From the NCBI RefSeq assembly GCF_000308515.1, contig NZ_BAFV01000015.1, positions 62,001 through 126,000 of the forward strand: 64,000 nucleotides of DNA, given 5' to 3'. Origin of the DNA: Nocardia carnea NBRC 14403. GTDB taxonomy: Bacteria > Actinomycetota > Actinomycetes > Mycobacteriales > Mycobacteriaceae. The position numbers were made by a program, and so were the translations under genes. Shown in pieces: positions 18,761 to 27,404 of the stretch. Below the pieces are notes generated by a model. The model saw nothing but the letters and a program-made list of their open reading frames with translations, did no database searches and had not been told where the DNA came from. How positions within the stretch are numbered: position 1 is the stretch's first letter; every line of letters starts with the position of its first letter.

Positions 18761-19771
18761 TCACCAGTGGGTCCCGGGGACCCAGCGGGCGGCGCGGCGC
18801 AGGACCGTTCCGGTGCCCCGCGCCGCTCGCGCACGTACGCGGGTGAGCGGGCCTGATTCGCGCGGGCTCGCGAGGAGTTCATCGTCTTCGGGAATGCTTG
18901 TCTCCACGTCGCGCACCATGGTGAGCCGCGACTGGGGGAGTGGTTCGGCCTGTTCGCCGCGGGCGGCCGGGGAATCGGGAATCATCCGGTAGTAGCGGTG
19001 CAGGACGAGGTCGCGGATACGTGGGGCGAACAGCGCACCGTATTCGCCGAGGGTGCCGACCGGGACGTCGATCCGCCGAGGGCGTTCGGTCAGGGCCCGG
19101 ACAATGGTCGCGGCTGCCCACTCCGGTGATTCCGCCGGGCCCTGGTTACCGGTGGGGGCGATCATCGGGGTGCGGACCAGCGGCATGTGGATGGTGGTGA
19201 AGGTGACCCCGTCGGCCATGGTCTCCACGGCCGCCACCTCGGTGAATTTGTCCAATGCGGCCTTGCTGGCCAGGTAGGCGGAATACCGCGGGGTGGCGAC
19301 CTGTACGCCGGCGCTGCTGATGTTGACGATATGGCCGAATTTCCGTTCCCGCATCTGCGGGAGCAGGGCCAGCGTGAGTCGCAGTGCGCCGAAGTAGTTG
19401 ACCGCCATGGTGCGTTCGTAATCGTGTAGCCGGTCGGTGGAGCGGTGGATGGCCCGGCGGATGGAACGGCCGGCGTTGTTGACGAGCATGTCCACGTGGC
19501 CGTGTTCGGCGGTGATCTCGGCCAGTGCCGCCTCGACCGATGCGGAATCGGTGATATCGCAAGGGTATCCGTAGGCGGTGCCACCAGCGGCCCTGATCTC
19601 GTCCACCGCGGTGGTGAGTTCCTCCGCACGGCGGGCGACCAGCAGCACCACCGCGCCTTTCTCCGCCACCGCCGTCGCCGCCGCCCGGCCGATTCCGGAT
19701 GAGGCGCCGGTGATGAGGACGTGGCGCCCGGTGAGGTCGCGTTTGCCGCGGTGGGTTCCGTTTGCGCTCAT
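18761..19771 (-). CDS. Short-chain dehydrogenase/reductase with C-terminal extension
   Basis: A 336-residue classical SDR: cofactor motif LITGASSGIGRAAATAVAEK, NNAG structural motif, catalytic Ser in VNISSAGVQVATPRY and the motif YSAYLASKAALDKF. The Arg pair in VARRAEELTT after strand two points to NADP. About 100 residues follow the Rossmann core, ending in a basic segment, a layout also found in the C-terminal reductase domains of mycobacterial fatty acyl-CoA reductases, so a lipid-type substrate is plausible but unproven. Start is ATG at the complement of 19769-19771. It is divergent from the SOS-type operon; the upstream LexA boxes lie nearer to that operon. Confidence 0.87.
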   Translation of the reverse strand: MSANGTHRGKRDLTGRHVLITGASSGIGRAAATAVAEKGAVVLLVARRAEELTTAVDEIRAAGGTAYGYPCDITDSASVEAALAEITAEHGHVDMLVNNAGRSIRRAIHRSTDRLHDYERTMAVNYFGALRLTLALLPQMRERKFGHIVNISSAGVQVATPRYSAYLASKAALDKFTEVAAVETMADGVTFTTIHMPLVRTPMIAPTGNQGPAESPEWAAATIVRALTERPRRIDVPVGTLGEYGALFAPRIRDLVLHRYYRMIPDSPAARGEQAEPLPQSRLTMVRDVETSIPEDDELLASPRESGPLTRVRARAARGTGTVLRRAARWVPGTHW

Positions 19772-19847
19772 CAGCAGCCCCTCGTCGCAGGTCTATCCCG
19801 GCCCGAACTTACTCCAAAGTAAGAAAGCGCGCCAGGGTCGAATCTGT

Positions 19848-19863
19848 TCGAAAACAGGTTCGA
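19848..19863 (+). promoter_or_regulatory. LexA (SOS) box 1
   Basis: TCGAAA-ACAG-GTTCGA matches the actinobacterial LexA consensus TCGAAC-N4-GTTCGA at 11 of 12 defined positions. It lies 44 bases upstream of the first gene of the dnaE2 operon, 16 bases before a second box. Confidence 0.75.
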
Positions 19864-19879
19864 ATACAACTCTCATTGT

Positions 19880-19895
19880 TCGAACATATGTGCGA
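19880..19895 (+). promoter_or_regulatory. LexA (SOS) box 2, overlapping the -10
   Basis: TCGAAC-ATAT-GTGCGA matches TCGAAC-N4-GTTCGA at 11 of 12 defined positions. It touches the -10 hexamer GATACT, so LexA bound here would block RNA polymerase directly. Confidence 0.8.
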
Positions 19896-19899
19896 TACT
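19894..19899 (+). promoter_or_regulatory. -10 element of the dnaE2 operon
   Basis: GATACT ends seven bases before the ATG at 19907 with no ribosome site between, so the transcript is probably leaderless. It overlaps the second LexA box by two bases. Confidence 0.55.
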
Positions 19900-19906
19900 T
19901 AGGCCC

Positions 19907-20359
19907 ATGACGGACGATCGGATGGCGGATATCTATGCCGCGGTGCGGCTCGGCGGCGTGAATCGAGAGGCGGCGCGGCAGGCGCTGCACAAGCTGTGGG
20001 ATCAGCTCGGTACGGATGGCGAGCCGCTGCACCGTAGCGTGATCGCCCACCACCTGGCCGATCTCCAGGACACGGCCGAGGAGGCGCTGCTCTGGGACAC
20101 CCGGGCGCTCGACTCGGCATTCGTGCCCGGTATCCCGCTCGACGACGGGCTGCTCGGATTCCTGCCCTCGCTGTATCTGAGCCTGGCCGACAGTCACCGG
20201 CTGGTCGGCGATTTCGATGTGGCACGGATGCAGCTGGCCCTGGCCCGCGGGCATGCGAGCGTCCTCGCCGACGACGCCTACGGGCGAGTGATCCGGGCCG
20301 GGGTGGATCATGTCGCGACCCTGCTGGCCGTCGAGTCCACCGACCGGGTGGCCTGCTGA
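19907..20359 (+). CDS. Unknown protein preceding dnaE2, predicted SOS-induced
   Basis: A 150-residue, alpha-helical, soluble protein that I cannot name. Its middle reads like paired helices of a tetratricopeptide-type fold (AEEALLWDTRALDSAF; LPSLYLSLADSHRLVGDFDV then ARMQLALARGHASVL). It has one cysteine, at the C-terminus, and no catalytic motif that I can see. It is first in a two-gene unit with dnaE2, eight bases apart, behind two LexA boxes, so it should rise with DNA damage. It does not look like ImuA' or ImuB, the known partners of DnaE2 in mycobacteria. A role in mutagenic repair is inferred only from context. Confidence 0.8.
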   Translation: MTDDRMADIYAAVRLGGVNREAARQALHKLWDQLGTDGEPLHRSVIAHHLADLQDTAEEALLWDTRALDSAFVPGIPLDDGLLGFLPSLYLSLADSHRLVGDFDVARMQLALARGHASVLADDAYGRVIRAGVDHVATLLAVESTDRVAC

Positions 20360-20367
20360 GGTGGCGT

Positions 20368-23300
20368 ATGGGATGGAGTAACGGGCCACCCAGCTGGGCG
20401 GAGCTGGAGCGGGTGCTGTCCGGTCGCGCGAAACCCGGGCAGCCACCCGGTGACGGCGGCGACGCTCCGGGGTGGAGCCGCAGCCGCGGTGAGTACCGGG
20501 CCGAACCGCTGATCCGGCCGGCGGGCCCGGTGATTCCCTACGCGGAACTGCATGCGCATTCGGCGTTCAGTTTTCTCGACGGTGCCTCGCCGCCGGAGGA
20601 GATGGTCGCCGAGGCCGCGCGGCTGGGCCTGTCGGCGATCGCGCTCACCGACCACAACGGCTACTACGGGGTGGTGCGGTTCGCCGAGGCCGCCGCCGAA
20701 TACGGTATGCCCACGGTGTACGGGGCGGAACTCACCCTCGTGGGATCCGGTATACCGCAGACCGATTCGGCGATCCCGGCCGGGTCTGTACGGGCCCGAA
20801 GCGGTATCGATCCGGTGCTTCGCAATGGTGCCGATTCAGCGCGGAGCACGGGTATCGGTCCGATGAATGCAGACTCCCCGCCTCGTACCGGCGCCCCGGA
20901 TCCGGAAGGGGAACATCTGCTGGTGCTGGCACGCGGTCAGGAAGGTTACCGGCGGCTGTCCCGGGAACTCGCGGCGGCGCATATGGCGGCAGGGGAGAAG
21001 GGGATCCTGCGCTACGACCTCGACGCGCTCACCGCGGCGGCCGGCGGGCACTGGCAGATACTCACCGGCTGCCGTAAAGGGCGCGTGCGGCGGGCACTGG
21101 AACAGGACCTCGCGGACGGTGGGCAACCGCTGCGCACCGAGGCAGCCCTGCGTGACCTGTGCGAGCGTTTCGGCGCCGACCGGGTCGCGGTGGAACTCAC
21201 CCGCTACGGACTGCCGGGCGACGACGAACGCAACAGCGCACTCGCCGCGGTCGCGAAGCGGGCGGGAATCCCCGTGGTGGCGACCACCGCCGCCCATTTC
21301 GCGACCCCCGCCCGCGGCCGCCGCGCCGCCGCACTGGCCGCCATCCGGGCCCGGCGCAGCCTCGATGATCTCGCCGGCTGGCTCGCCCCCGCCGGCGGCA
21401 CCCATCTGCGTTCGGGTGCGGAAATGGCCGATCTTTTCGAGGAATTCCCGGCCGCGGTATCGAATTCGGTACTGATCGCCCAGGAGTGCGCATTCGATCT
21501 GAAGCTGATCGCGCCGCAGCTGCCGCCCTTCGATGTGCCCGCCGGTCACGACGAGAACTCCTGGCTGCGGGAACTCACCCTGCGCGGCGCCGCCGGGCGT
21601 TACGGACCACCCTCCCGGAACCCGGCCGCCTACCGGCAGCTCGAACACGAACTCGCCGTGATCGAGCAACTCGGGTTCCCCGGCTATTTCCTGGTGGTGC
21701 ACGATATCGTGCGGTTCTGCCACGAGCACGACATCCTGTGCCAGGGAAGAGGTTCGGCCGCCAATTCCGCGGTCTGCTTCGCCATCGGGATCACCAACGT
21801 CGACCCGGTGGCCAACAAGCTGCTATTCGAACGTTTCCTTTCCCCGGAGCGGGACGGGCCGCCCGATATCGATGTGGATATCGAATCGGACCGCCGCGAG
21901 GAAGCGATCCAATACGTGTATCGCAGATACGGCCGGGAGTATGCGGCGCAGGTCGCGAATGTGATCACCTATCGCGGGAAATCCGCGGTACGCGACGCCG
22001 CCCGCGCGCTCGGTTTCGCCCCCGGCCAGCAGGACGCCTGGAGCCGGCAGGTGAGCCGGTGGACCGGGGTGGGCGCGGAAACCGGCACCGATATCCCCGC
22101 GCCGGTCCTGGAACTGGCCGCCGATATCGAAGGCCTGCCCCGGCATCTGGGAATCCATTCCGGCGGGATGGTGATCTGTGACCGGCCCATCGCCGATGTC
22201 TGCCCGGTGGAATGGGCGCGAATGGCCGGGCGCAGTGTGCTGCAATGGGACAAGGACGATTGCGCGACAGCGGGTTTGGTGAAATTCGACCTGCTCGGGC
22301 TGGGGATGCTCTCCGCGCTGCACTACATGATCGATCTGCTCCGCGAACATATCGGGGTGACGGTCGAACTACACACCCTGGACCTCACCGAACCGGCCGT
22401 GTACGAAATGCTGTGCCGCGCGGATTCGGTAGGGGTTTTCCAGGTGGAATCCCGTGCGCAGATGGCGACCCTGCCGCGGTTGAAACCGGAGAAGTTCTTC
22501 GATCTGGTGGTCGAGGTCGCGCTGATCCGGCCCGGGCCCATTCAGGGCGGTTCGGTACATCCGTACATCCGTCGTAAAAACAAGGTGGAAAAGGTCACCT
22601 TCGAGCACGAGGCGCTGCGGAACTCGCTCGAACGAACTCTCGGCGTACCACTGTTCCAGGAACAGCTGATGCAGATGGCGGTCGACGTCGCCGGATTCAC
22701 CCCGGTGGAAGCCGACCAACTGCGCCGCGCCATGGGATCGAAACGCTCCCCGGAGAAGATGGAGCGGTTACGCGGCCGGTTGTACGAGGGTATGCGCGAT
22801 CTGCACGGGATAACCGGCGAACTCGCCGACCGTATCTACGAAAAACTACTCGCGTTCGCGAATTTCGGTTTCCCGGAAAGCCATTCACAGAGTTTCGCGG
22901 CACTGGTTTTCTACTCTGCCTGGTTCAAACTGCACTACCCCGCGGCGTTCTGCGCCGGATTGCTACGGGCGCAGCCGATGGGTTTCTATTCCCCGCAGTC
23001 ACTGGTCGCCGACGCCCGCCGGCACGGGGTCGCGGTACACGGCCCGGATATCAATGCCAGTCTGGCCGAGGCCACGCTGGAACAGCAGGGCACCGAGGTG
23101 CGGCTGGGACTGGCGGCGGTACGCGGTATCGGGTCGGACCTCGCGGACAAAATCGTGGCGGCACGTGCAGAAGGCGGCCCCTACACCTCTTTCCTCGACC
23201 TCACCGGACGCGTGGAAATGACCGTGCCGCAAGCGGAATCGCTGGCCACCGCGGGCGCGCTCGGATGTCTGGGATATTCGCGCCGGGAAGCGCTGTGGGC

Positions 23301-23793
23301 GGCCGGCGCGGCCGCGGGTGAACGCGCCGACCGGCTCCCCGGAACCGGCGCCTCGACCAGCACACCCGCCCTCCCCGGTATGAGCGACCTCGAACATGCC
23401 GCCGCAGACGTCTGGGCCACCGGGGTCTCACCGAACAGCTACCCCACCCAATTCCTGCGCCCCCGACTCGACGCACTCGGCGTGATCCCGGCCGCCGGCC
23501 TGCTCGCGATCCCCGACGGAACCCGAGTCCTGGTCGGCGGTGCGGTCACCCACCGGCAGCGGCCCGCCACCGCCGGCGGGGTCACCTTCCTGAACCTGGA
23601 AGACGAAACCGGCATGGTGAACGTGGTGTGCTCGGCCGGTCTGTGGACCCGCTACCGCCGGCTCGCCCAGGGCGCGACAGCGCTGCTCATCCGCGGGCGG
23701 ATACAGAACGCCGAAGGCGCGGTGAGCATCTACGCCGAACACCTCCGCCACCTGGATATGCGCATCGGCTCCCGCTCCCGCGACTTCCGTTGA
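20368..23793 (+). CDS. dnaE2: Error-prone DNA polymerase DnaE2 (C-family)
   Basis: A 1141-residue alpha-subunit-like polymerase for damage-induced, mutagenic translesion synthesis. The N-terminus MGWSNGPPSWAELERVL is the usual DnaE2 leader; the PHP domain follows (YAELHAHSAFSFLDGASPPE, LTDHNGYYG). Palm motifs include CQGRGSAANSAVCFAIG and the catalytic aspartates in PDIDVDIESDRREE; the finger region has QLRRAMGSKRSPEKM, and the C-terminus holds a helix-hairpin-helix and an OB fold (VLVGGAVTHRQRP). About 40 low-complexity residues near positions 130-170 appear inserted between PHP-domain strands. Start is ATG 20368 behind GAGGTGG. It lies in an operon under two LexA boxes, as expected for an SOS polymerase. 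Confidence 0.97.
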   Translation: MGWSNGPPSWAELERVLSGRAKPGQPPGDGGDAPGWSRSRGEYRAEPLIRPAGPVIPYAELHAHSAFSFLDGASPPEEMVAEAARLGLSAIALTDHNGYYGVVRFAEAAAEYGMPTVYGAELTLVGSGIPQTDSAIPAGSVRARSGIDPVLRNGADSARSTGIGPMNADSPPRTGAPDPEGEHLLVLARGQEGYRRLSRELAAAHMAAGEKGILRYDLDALTAAAGGHWQILTGCRKGRVRRALEQDLADGGQPLRTEAALRDLCERFGADRVAVELTRYGLPGDDERNSALAAVAKRAGIPVVATTAAHFATPARGRRAAALAAIRARRSLDDLAGWLAPAGGTHLRSGAEMADLFEEFPAAVSNSVLIAQECAFDLKLIAPQLPPFDVPAGHDENSWLRELTLRGAAGRYGPPSRNPAAYRQLEHELAVIEQLGFPGYFLVVHDIVRFCHEHDILCQGRGSAANSAVCFAIGITNVDPVANKLLFERFLSPERDGPPDIDVDIESDRREEAIQYVYRRYGREYAAQVANVITYRGKSAVRDAARALGFAPGQQDAWSRQVSRWTGVGAETGTDIPAPVLELAADIEGLPRHLGIHSGGMVICDRPIADVCPVEWARMAGRSVLQWDKDDCATAGLVKFDLLGLGMLSALHYMIDLLREHIGVTVELHTLDLTEPAVYEMLCRADSVGVFQVESRAQMATLPRLKPEKFFDLVVEVALIRPGPIQGGSVHPYIRRKNKVEKVTFEHEALRNSLERTLGVPLFQEQLMQMAVDVAGFTPVEADQLRRAMGSKRSPEKMERLRGRLYEGMRDLHGITGELADRIYEKLLAFANFGFPESHSQSFAALVFYSAWFKLHYPAAFCAGLLRAQPMGFYSPQSLVADARRHGVAVHGPDINASLAEATLEQQGTEVRLGLAAVRGIGSDLADKIVAARAEGGPYTSFLDLTGRVEMTVPQAESLATAGALGCLGYSRREALWAAGAAAGERADRLPGTGASTSTPALPGMSDLEHAAADVWATGVSPNSYPTQFLRPRLDALGVIPAAGLLAIPDGTRVLVGGAVTHRQRPATAGGVTFLNLEDETGMVNVVCSAGLWTRYRRLAQGATALLIRGRIQNAEGAVSIYAEHLRHLDMRIGSRSRDFR

Positions 23794-23797
23794 ATTG

Positions 23798-23814
23798 GCG
23801 CGCCTTCGGCGCGC
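23798..23814 (+). terminator. Short GC hairpin after dnaE2
   Basis: GCGCGCC-TTC-GGCGCGC forms a perfect 7-bp stem with a three-base loop five bases after the dnaE2 stop. The following sequence (GGGGTTTCGG) has only a weak T run, so termination strength is uncertain. Confidence 0.4.
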
Positions 23815-23859
23815 GGGGTTTCGGCTCGGCGTTCGGGTACCGGATCCCGGAACACGCAT

Positions 23860-23865
23860 TACGCT
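23860..23865 (+). promoter_or_regulatory. -10 element of a probable leaderless transcript
   Basis: TACGCT (TANNNT) ends six bases before the ATG at 23872; no ribosome site intervenes. Confidence 0.5.
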
Positions 23866-23871
23866 GCCAGC

Positions 23872-24948
23872 ATGCGAAAGCTCGGGGTGTTGATCGTGGT
23901 CCTGTGTGGTTCGGTGCTGCTCACCGGATGTGGTGGCGGTTCCGACTCCACCACGGATGCGCCGGCATCGATGGAAGGTGGCGCACCCGCCGCGACCCCG
24001 GGGTTCCGGATCCAGCAGGCACCCGCCCGGGAACAGGCACCCGCACCGGACAACGGGCCGCAGGTCACCGACCGTAAGGAAGTGGTCACGGGAACGGTGG
24101 ATCTCACCGCCGGCGACCCGATCGCCGCCGCGCAGACCTTGACCGACCGCGTGGTCCGGTTGGACGGGCGCATCGATCAGCGCACCGAGAACCCCGGCAC
24201 CGAGGACGACGATCCGCACGCGAATCTGGTCATCCGGATTCCGGCCGGCGAAACCGATGCGTTCATCGACGGTCTCGGGGAGGTCGGCGAGGTGACCGAG
24301 ATCAGCACCAACCGTGACGACGTCACCCTGCAATGGCAGGACCTCGATGCCCGGATCACGGCTCTGCGCGCCTCGGTCGACCGGCTCCGCGATCTGATGG
24401 CCCGCGCCGCCAACACCGCCGATCTCATCGCTGCCGAAGAAGCCCTCGCCGACCGGCAGGCCGAACTCGACAGTCTCACCGGCCAGCGCCGCTACCTCGA
24501 CGACCAGATCACCCTCTCCACGCTGACCATCGATATCAGCACTACCGCCGAGAAGAAGGGCGATACCGGGCCCGCCAACTTCTGGGACGGTGTGGTCGAC
24601 GGATGGAATTCGCTGATCGACTGGTTGAAGAACGCCGTGGTGTTCGCCGGGCAGGCACTGCCGTGGCTGGGCTTCCTCGCTGTGCTCGGCGCGGTCGTCG
24701 CGGCGGTCGTCGGGCTTTTCCGGGGACGGCGTCGTCGAACCCACACCACCGCCGCGGGCACACCCCCTGCGGGATCGGCGCGCACCGCAACCCCGGATGC
24801 CACGGCCGCGCCGGCCGACGAATCCGGTACCGCCGGTAGGCCCGCGGCGTCGGCGGCCGAGCCCGGCGCGGCAGCGGACAAGTCCGTACGTTCCACGGAC
24901 AAGTCCGGCGGATCCGCGGGCGATTCCGGTGGATCGGCCGGGGAGTAG
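23872..24948 (+). CDS. DUF4349 lipoprotein with coiled coil and C-terminal membrane helix
   Basis: A 358-residue envelope protein. The N-terminus is a lipoprotein signal (MRKLGVLIVVLCGSVLLTGC) with lipobox LTGC. The DUF4349 domain (about 60-240) has VVTGTVDLTAGDPIAAAQTL, the strand NLVIRIPAGETDAFIDGLGE, and a coiled coil that includes DARITALRASVDRLRDLMAR and AAEEALADRQAELDSLTGQR. A membrane helix follows (LPWLGFLAVLGAVVAAVVGL), then a basic stop-transfer RGRRRR and a low-complexity Ala/Ser/Asp tail. It therefore seems anchored both by lipid and by a C-terminal helix. Function of the family is unknown. The DUF167 gene starts six bases later. Confidence 0.88.
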   Translation: MRKLGVLIVVLCGSVLLTGCGGGSDSTTDAPASMEGGAPAATPGFRIQQAPAREQAPAPDNGPQVTDRKEVVTGTVDLTAGDPIAAAQTLTDRVVRLDGRIDQRTENPGTEDDDPHANLVIRIPAGETDAFIDGLGEVGEVTEISTNRDDVTLQWQDLDARITALRASVDRLRDLMARAANTADLIAAEEALADRQAELDSLTGQRRYLDDQITLSTLTIDISTTAEKKGDTGPANFWDGVVDGWNSLIDWLKNAVVFAGQALPWLGFLAVLGAVVAAVVGLFRGRRRRTHTTAAGTPPAGSARTATPDATAAPADESGTAGRPAASAAEPGAAADKSVRSTDKSGGSAGDSGGSAGE

Positions 24949-24954
24949 GCCGGC

Positions 24955-25182
24955 GTGGCGACCACGGTGCACGCAATGATCACACCGAACAGCCGCAAAG
25001 GCCCACTGGTGGAAGAACTCCCCGACGGCACGTTGCAGCTGTGGGTGCGGGCACCTGCCGTCGAGGGAAAAGCGAACAAGGCCGCTGCCGAACTGCTCGC
25101 CGGTTATTTCGGGGTCCCCAAGAGCGCGGTACGCCTCACCGCGGGAGCGACCGCCCGGCACAAAAGATTCGAGATCGGCTGA
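24955..25182 (+). CDS. DUF167 (YggU) family protein
   Basis: A 75-residue protein with the YggU fold: an N-terminal strand set (VHAMITPNSRK), the central motif LQLWVRAPAVEGKANKAAAE and the C-terminal VRLTAGATARHKRFEI. The motif AxxGKANxA is diagnostic of the family, small widespread proteins of uncertain function. Starts at GTG 24955 just after the DUF4349 stop and is probably co-transcribed with it. It converges on trmL with 65 bases between the stops. Confidence 0.92.
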   Translation: MATTVHAMITPNSRKGPLVEELPDGTLQLWVRAPAVEGKANKAAAELLAGYFGVPKSAVRLTAGATARHKRFEIG

Positions 25183-25247
25183 TCCGGGCAGCCGGCGTCA
25201 CTCGAGCGGCATCACGCGATCCTGGATCTGTTCCGGTACGGCCGGGA

Positions 25248-25712
25248 TCAGACCGCACCCGGGAACCCGTGCTGACGCCACGCTTCGTACACCGCCACCG
25301 CTGCCGCGTTGGCGAGGTTCATCGACCGGCGCCCCGGCAGCATCGGGATGCGAATCTCTTCGGTGAGGTGGTCGTCGGCGAGGACTTCGGCCGGGAGCCC
25401 GGTCGGCTCGGCACCGAAGAGAAGCACGTCACCGGGCCGGTAGGCGATATCGGTATGCGCGGTGCCCGCCCGCGTCGTGAACGCATACACCCGCTCTGGC
25501 CGCAGCCGCGACCATGCGGTGGGCAGGTCCGGGTGGACGGTTACCGAGGCCAGGTCGTGGTAGTCCAGTCCGGCTCGCCGCAGCTTGGCTTCCGACAGAT
25601 CGAAGCCGAGCGGTTCGATCAGATGTAACTCGCTGCCGGTGCCGGCGGCCAGCCGGATCGCATTACCTGTATTACCCGGTATCCGCGGTTCGTGGAACAT
25701 CAATCGGAACAC
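25248..25712 (-). CDS. trmL: tRNA (cytidine(34)-2'-O)-methyltransferase TrmL (SPOUT family)
   Basis: A 154-residue SPOUT methyltransferase that modifies the wobble base of tRNA-Leu isoacceptors. Family motifs are EPRIPGNTGNAIRLAAGTG, HLIEPLGFDLSEAKLRRAGL with DYHD, and the knot-forming C-terminal stretches LLFGAEPTGLP and RIPMLPGRRSMNLANAAAVA, which bind S-adenosylmethionine. Start is GTG at the complement of 25710-25712, which aligns the N-terminus with known TrmL; an ATG four codons in is the alternative. Mycobacteria have a homologue (annotated spoU) in the same neighbourhood. The window also holds a tRNA-Leu(UAA), a type of tRNA that TrmL modifies in E. coli. Confidence 0.93.
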   Translation of the reverse strand: MFRLMFHEPRIPGNTGNAIRLAAGTGSELHLIEPLGFDLSEAKLRRAGLDYHDLASVTVHPDLPTAWSRLRPERVYAFTTRAGTAHTDIAYRPGDVLLFGAEPTGLPAEVLADDHLTEEIRIPMLPGRRSMNLANAAAVAVYEAWRQHGFPGAV

Positions 25713-25857
25713 AGCCGACCAGTCAACCAGGGCACGGCTGCCGGTGCCCGCCCAGCCCGGGGCCGGATCGATTTCGGGGTGGCATCCTCCGGCCTACCGC
25801 CGGGAGTACGAACCGGTGGCGCAGACCTGAGCGGCCGCGTCTGGAACAATCGCAACC

Positions 25858-26184
25858 GTGACCGACGCCGAGACTGTGACCGAGGGCGATCCCGGCACCG
25901 GTAGCCGCCTGGCCGTGTTCCTGCGTTGCCATCTGCCGATGGTGGTGGTTGTTGCGGTGATCGCGGTTGCCGTGGTTTTCGTCGCCCAGGACAGGTGGCG
26001 GCGCGGCGCCATCTTCTTCGGTGGCGCGACGTTGATCGCCGCCGCGTTCCGGCTCTGCCTGCCCACGGTCCGCGTGGGGTTGCTGGCAGTACGCAGCAAA
26101 CCGTTCGATGTGGGCGCGCTGACTCTGCTGGGCAGTGTGATCGTGTTCCTCGCCGCCACCATCAACACGCTCGGTGTGAGCTGA
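25858..26184 (+). CDS. DUF3017 small membrane protein
   Basis: A 108-residue protein with a polar N-terminus of about 25 residues and three membrane segments (LPMVVVVAVIAVAVVFVA; IFFGGATLIAAAFRLCLP; ALTLLGSVIVFLAATINTLG). The basic loop QDRWRRG between helices 1 and 2 and RxxLPTxRVGLLAVRSK between 2 and 3 are typical of DUF3017, an actinobacterial family of unknown role usually encoded next to folD. folD is not adjacent here. AACAAT, ending seven bases before GTG 25858, may be the -10 of a leaderless transcript. It converges on metX. Confidence 0.9.
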   Translation: MTDAETVTEGDPGTGSRLAVFLRCHLPMVVVVAVIAVAVVFVAQDRWRRGAIFFGGATLIAAAFRLCLPTVRVGLLAVRSKPFDVGALTLLGSVIVFLAATINTLGVS

Positions 26185-26258
26185 AACGACCGCCGCGCCC
26201 GAGATGAGCCGGGCCGCCACCGGCGGGCCCATCCGCGCGCCGGAGGCGATCCCGCGCG

Positions 26259-27404
26259 TCAGCGGTGGGTGCGGGCCAGACCCATCGTCTCGACCAGCAG
26301 CTTGCCGATGGCCTCGGCCTCGGTGAGGAAGGCATCGTGACCGTCGCGGGACGAGATCACCTCGAAATGCCGGCAGCCCGCCAGCCCCTCGGCCAGCTCC
26401 CGTTGGGTGTGCAGCGGGTACAGCCGGTCGGAGTCGATACCGCCCACGATGCACGGCACTTCGGCGCGCGCCATCGCCGCCTCGATCCCGCCGCGGCCGC
26501 GGCCGATATCGTGCCGGTTCATCGCCTCGCTCAGCAGCACATAGGTGGCCGGGTCGAACCGTTTGCCCAGTTTCTCGGCCTGGTATTCGAGATAGCTCTG
26601 CACCGCGTACCGGCCGCCGTCCCAGGGGTCTTCACCGGCCTGCGGGCTGTTGGCGAACCGGCTGTCCAGCTCGACCTCGGTGCGGTAGGTGAGATGTGCG
26701 ATCCGCCGGGCGATACCCATTCCGGCCATCGGCGCCCGGCCGGTGCCGTGATAGTTGCCGCCCTGCCAGTCGGGGTCACCGGTGATGGCGGCGATCTGGG
26801 TGGTCTGCGTGCCGATCTGGTCGGCTGTCGCGCGGGCGCCGACGGCGAGGACCAGTGCCGCGGCGAGGCGTTCCGGGGCGCACAGCATCCACTCGAGGAC
26901 CCGCATGCCGCCCATCGAACCGCCGATCGCCGCGGCCAGGCGGTCGATACCGAGCAGCTCGAACAGTTGCACCTCGGCACTCACCTGGTCGCGGATGGAG
27001 ATCTCGGGAAAACGTGCCCCCCACGGCGCGCCGTCGGGCGCCGGGGATCCGGGGCCGGTGCTGCCTTGACAGCCACCGAGCACATTGGTGGCGACCACAC
27101 ACCATTCGTCGGTGTCGATCGGTGCGCCCGGCCCGACCATCCCGTTCCACCATCCGGGCTGCGGATGCTCGGCGTCGGGTTCGCCCACCACATGGGAATC
27201 GCCGGTCAGTGCGTGCTCGATCAGTACCACGTTGTCCATGGCCGGGGACAGTTCGCCCCAGCGCTGGACGACCAGTTCGACCGCCGGTAGCCGGGCCCCG
27301 TTCTCCAGGGTGAGCTCGCCGATCTCGATGACGCCGACAGTGCCGTCGGGCGGTGGTAGCTGCGCCACGGGTACGGCCGTGGTCCGGTCGGTGCTCACTT
27401 TCAC
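26259..27404 (-). CDS. metX: Homoserine O-acetyltransferase
   Basis: A 381-residue alpha/beta-hydrolase fold enzyme that transfers acetyl from acetyl-CoA to homoserine, the first committed step of methionine synthesis. The nucleophile elbow is [12 protein letters not shown]; the catalytic Asp lies in [14 protein letters not shown] and the His in SRDGHDAFL. Other family stretches are [26 protein letters not shown] and [19 protein letters not shown]. The start GTG (complement of 27402-27404) overlaps the stop of a small upstream ORF as GTGA, suggesting coupling; a GTG two codons later is the alternative. It is controlled by a SAM-IV riboswitch. metY, which in mycobacteria lies directly upstream, is absent. 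Confidence 0.96.
   Translation of the reverse strand: MKVSTDRTTAVPVAQLPPPDGTVGVIEIGELTLENGARLPAVELVVQRWGELSPAMDNVVLIEHALTGDSHVVGEPDAEHPQPGWWNGMVGPGAPIDTDEWCVVATNVLGGCQGSTGPGSPAPDGAPWGARFPEISIRDQVSAEVQLFELLGIDRLAAAIGGSMGGMRVLEWMLCAPERLAAALVLAVGARATADQIGTQTTQIAAITGDPDWQGGNYHGTGRAPMAGMGIARRIAHLTYRTEVELDSRFANSPQAGEDPWDGGRYAVQSYLEYQAEKLGKRFDPATYVLLSEAMNRHDIGRGRGGIEAAMARAEVPCIVGGIDSDRLYPLHTQRELAEGLAGCRHFEVISSRDGHDAFLTEAEAIGKLLVETMGLARTHR

Noticed and set aside
19838..19851. A third LexA-like site (TCGAAT-CT-GTTCGA)
   Set aside because: The half-sites are separated by two bases rather than four, so LexA should not recognise it.
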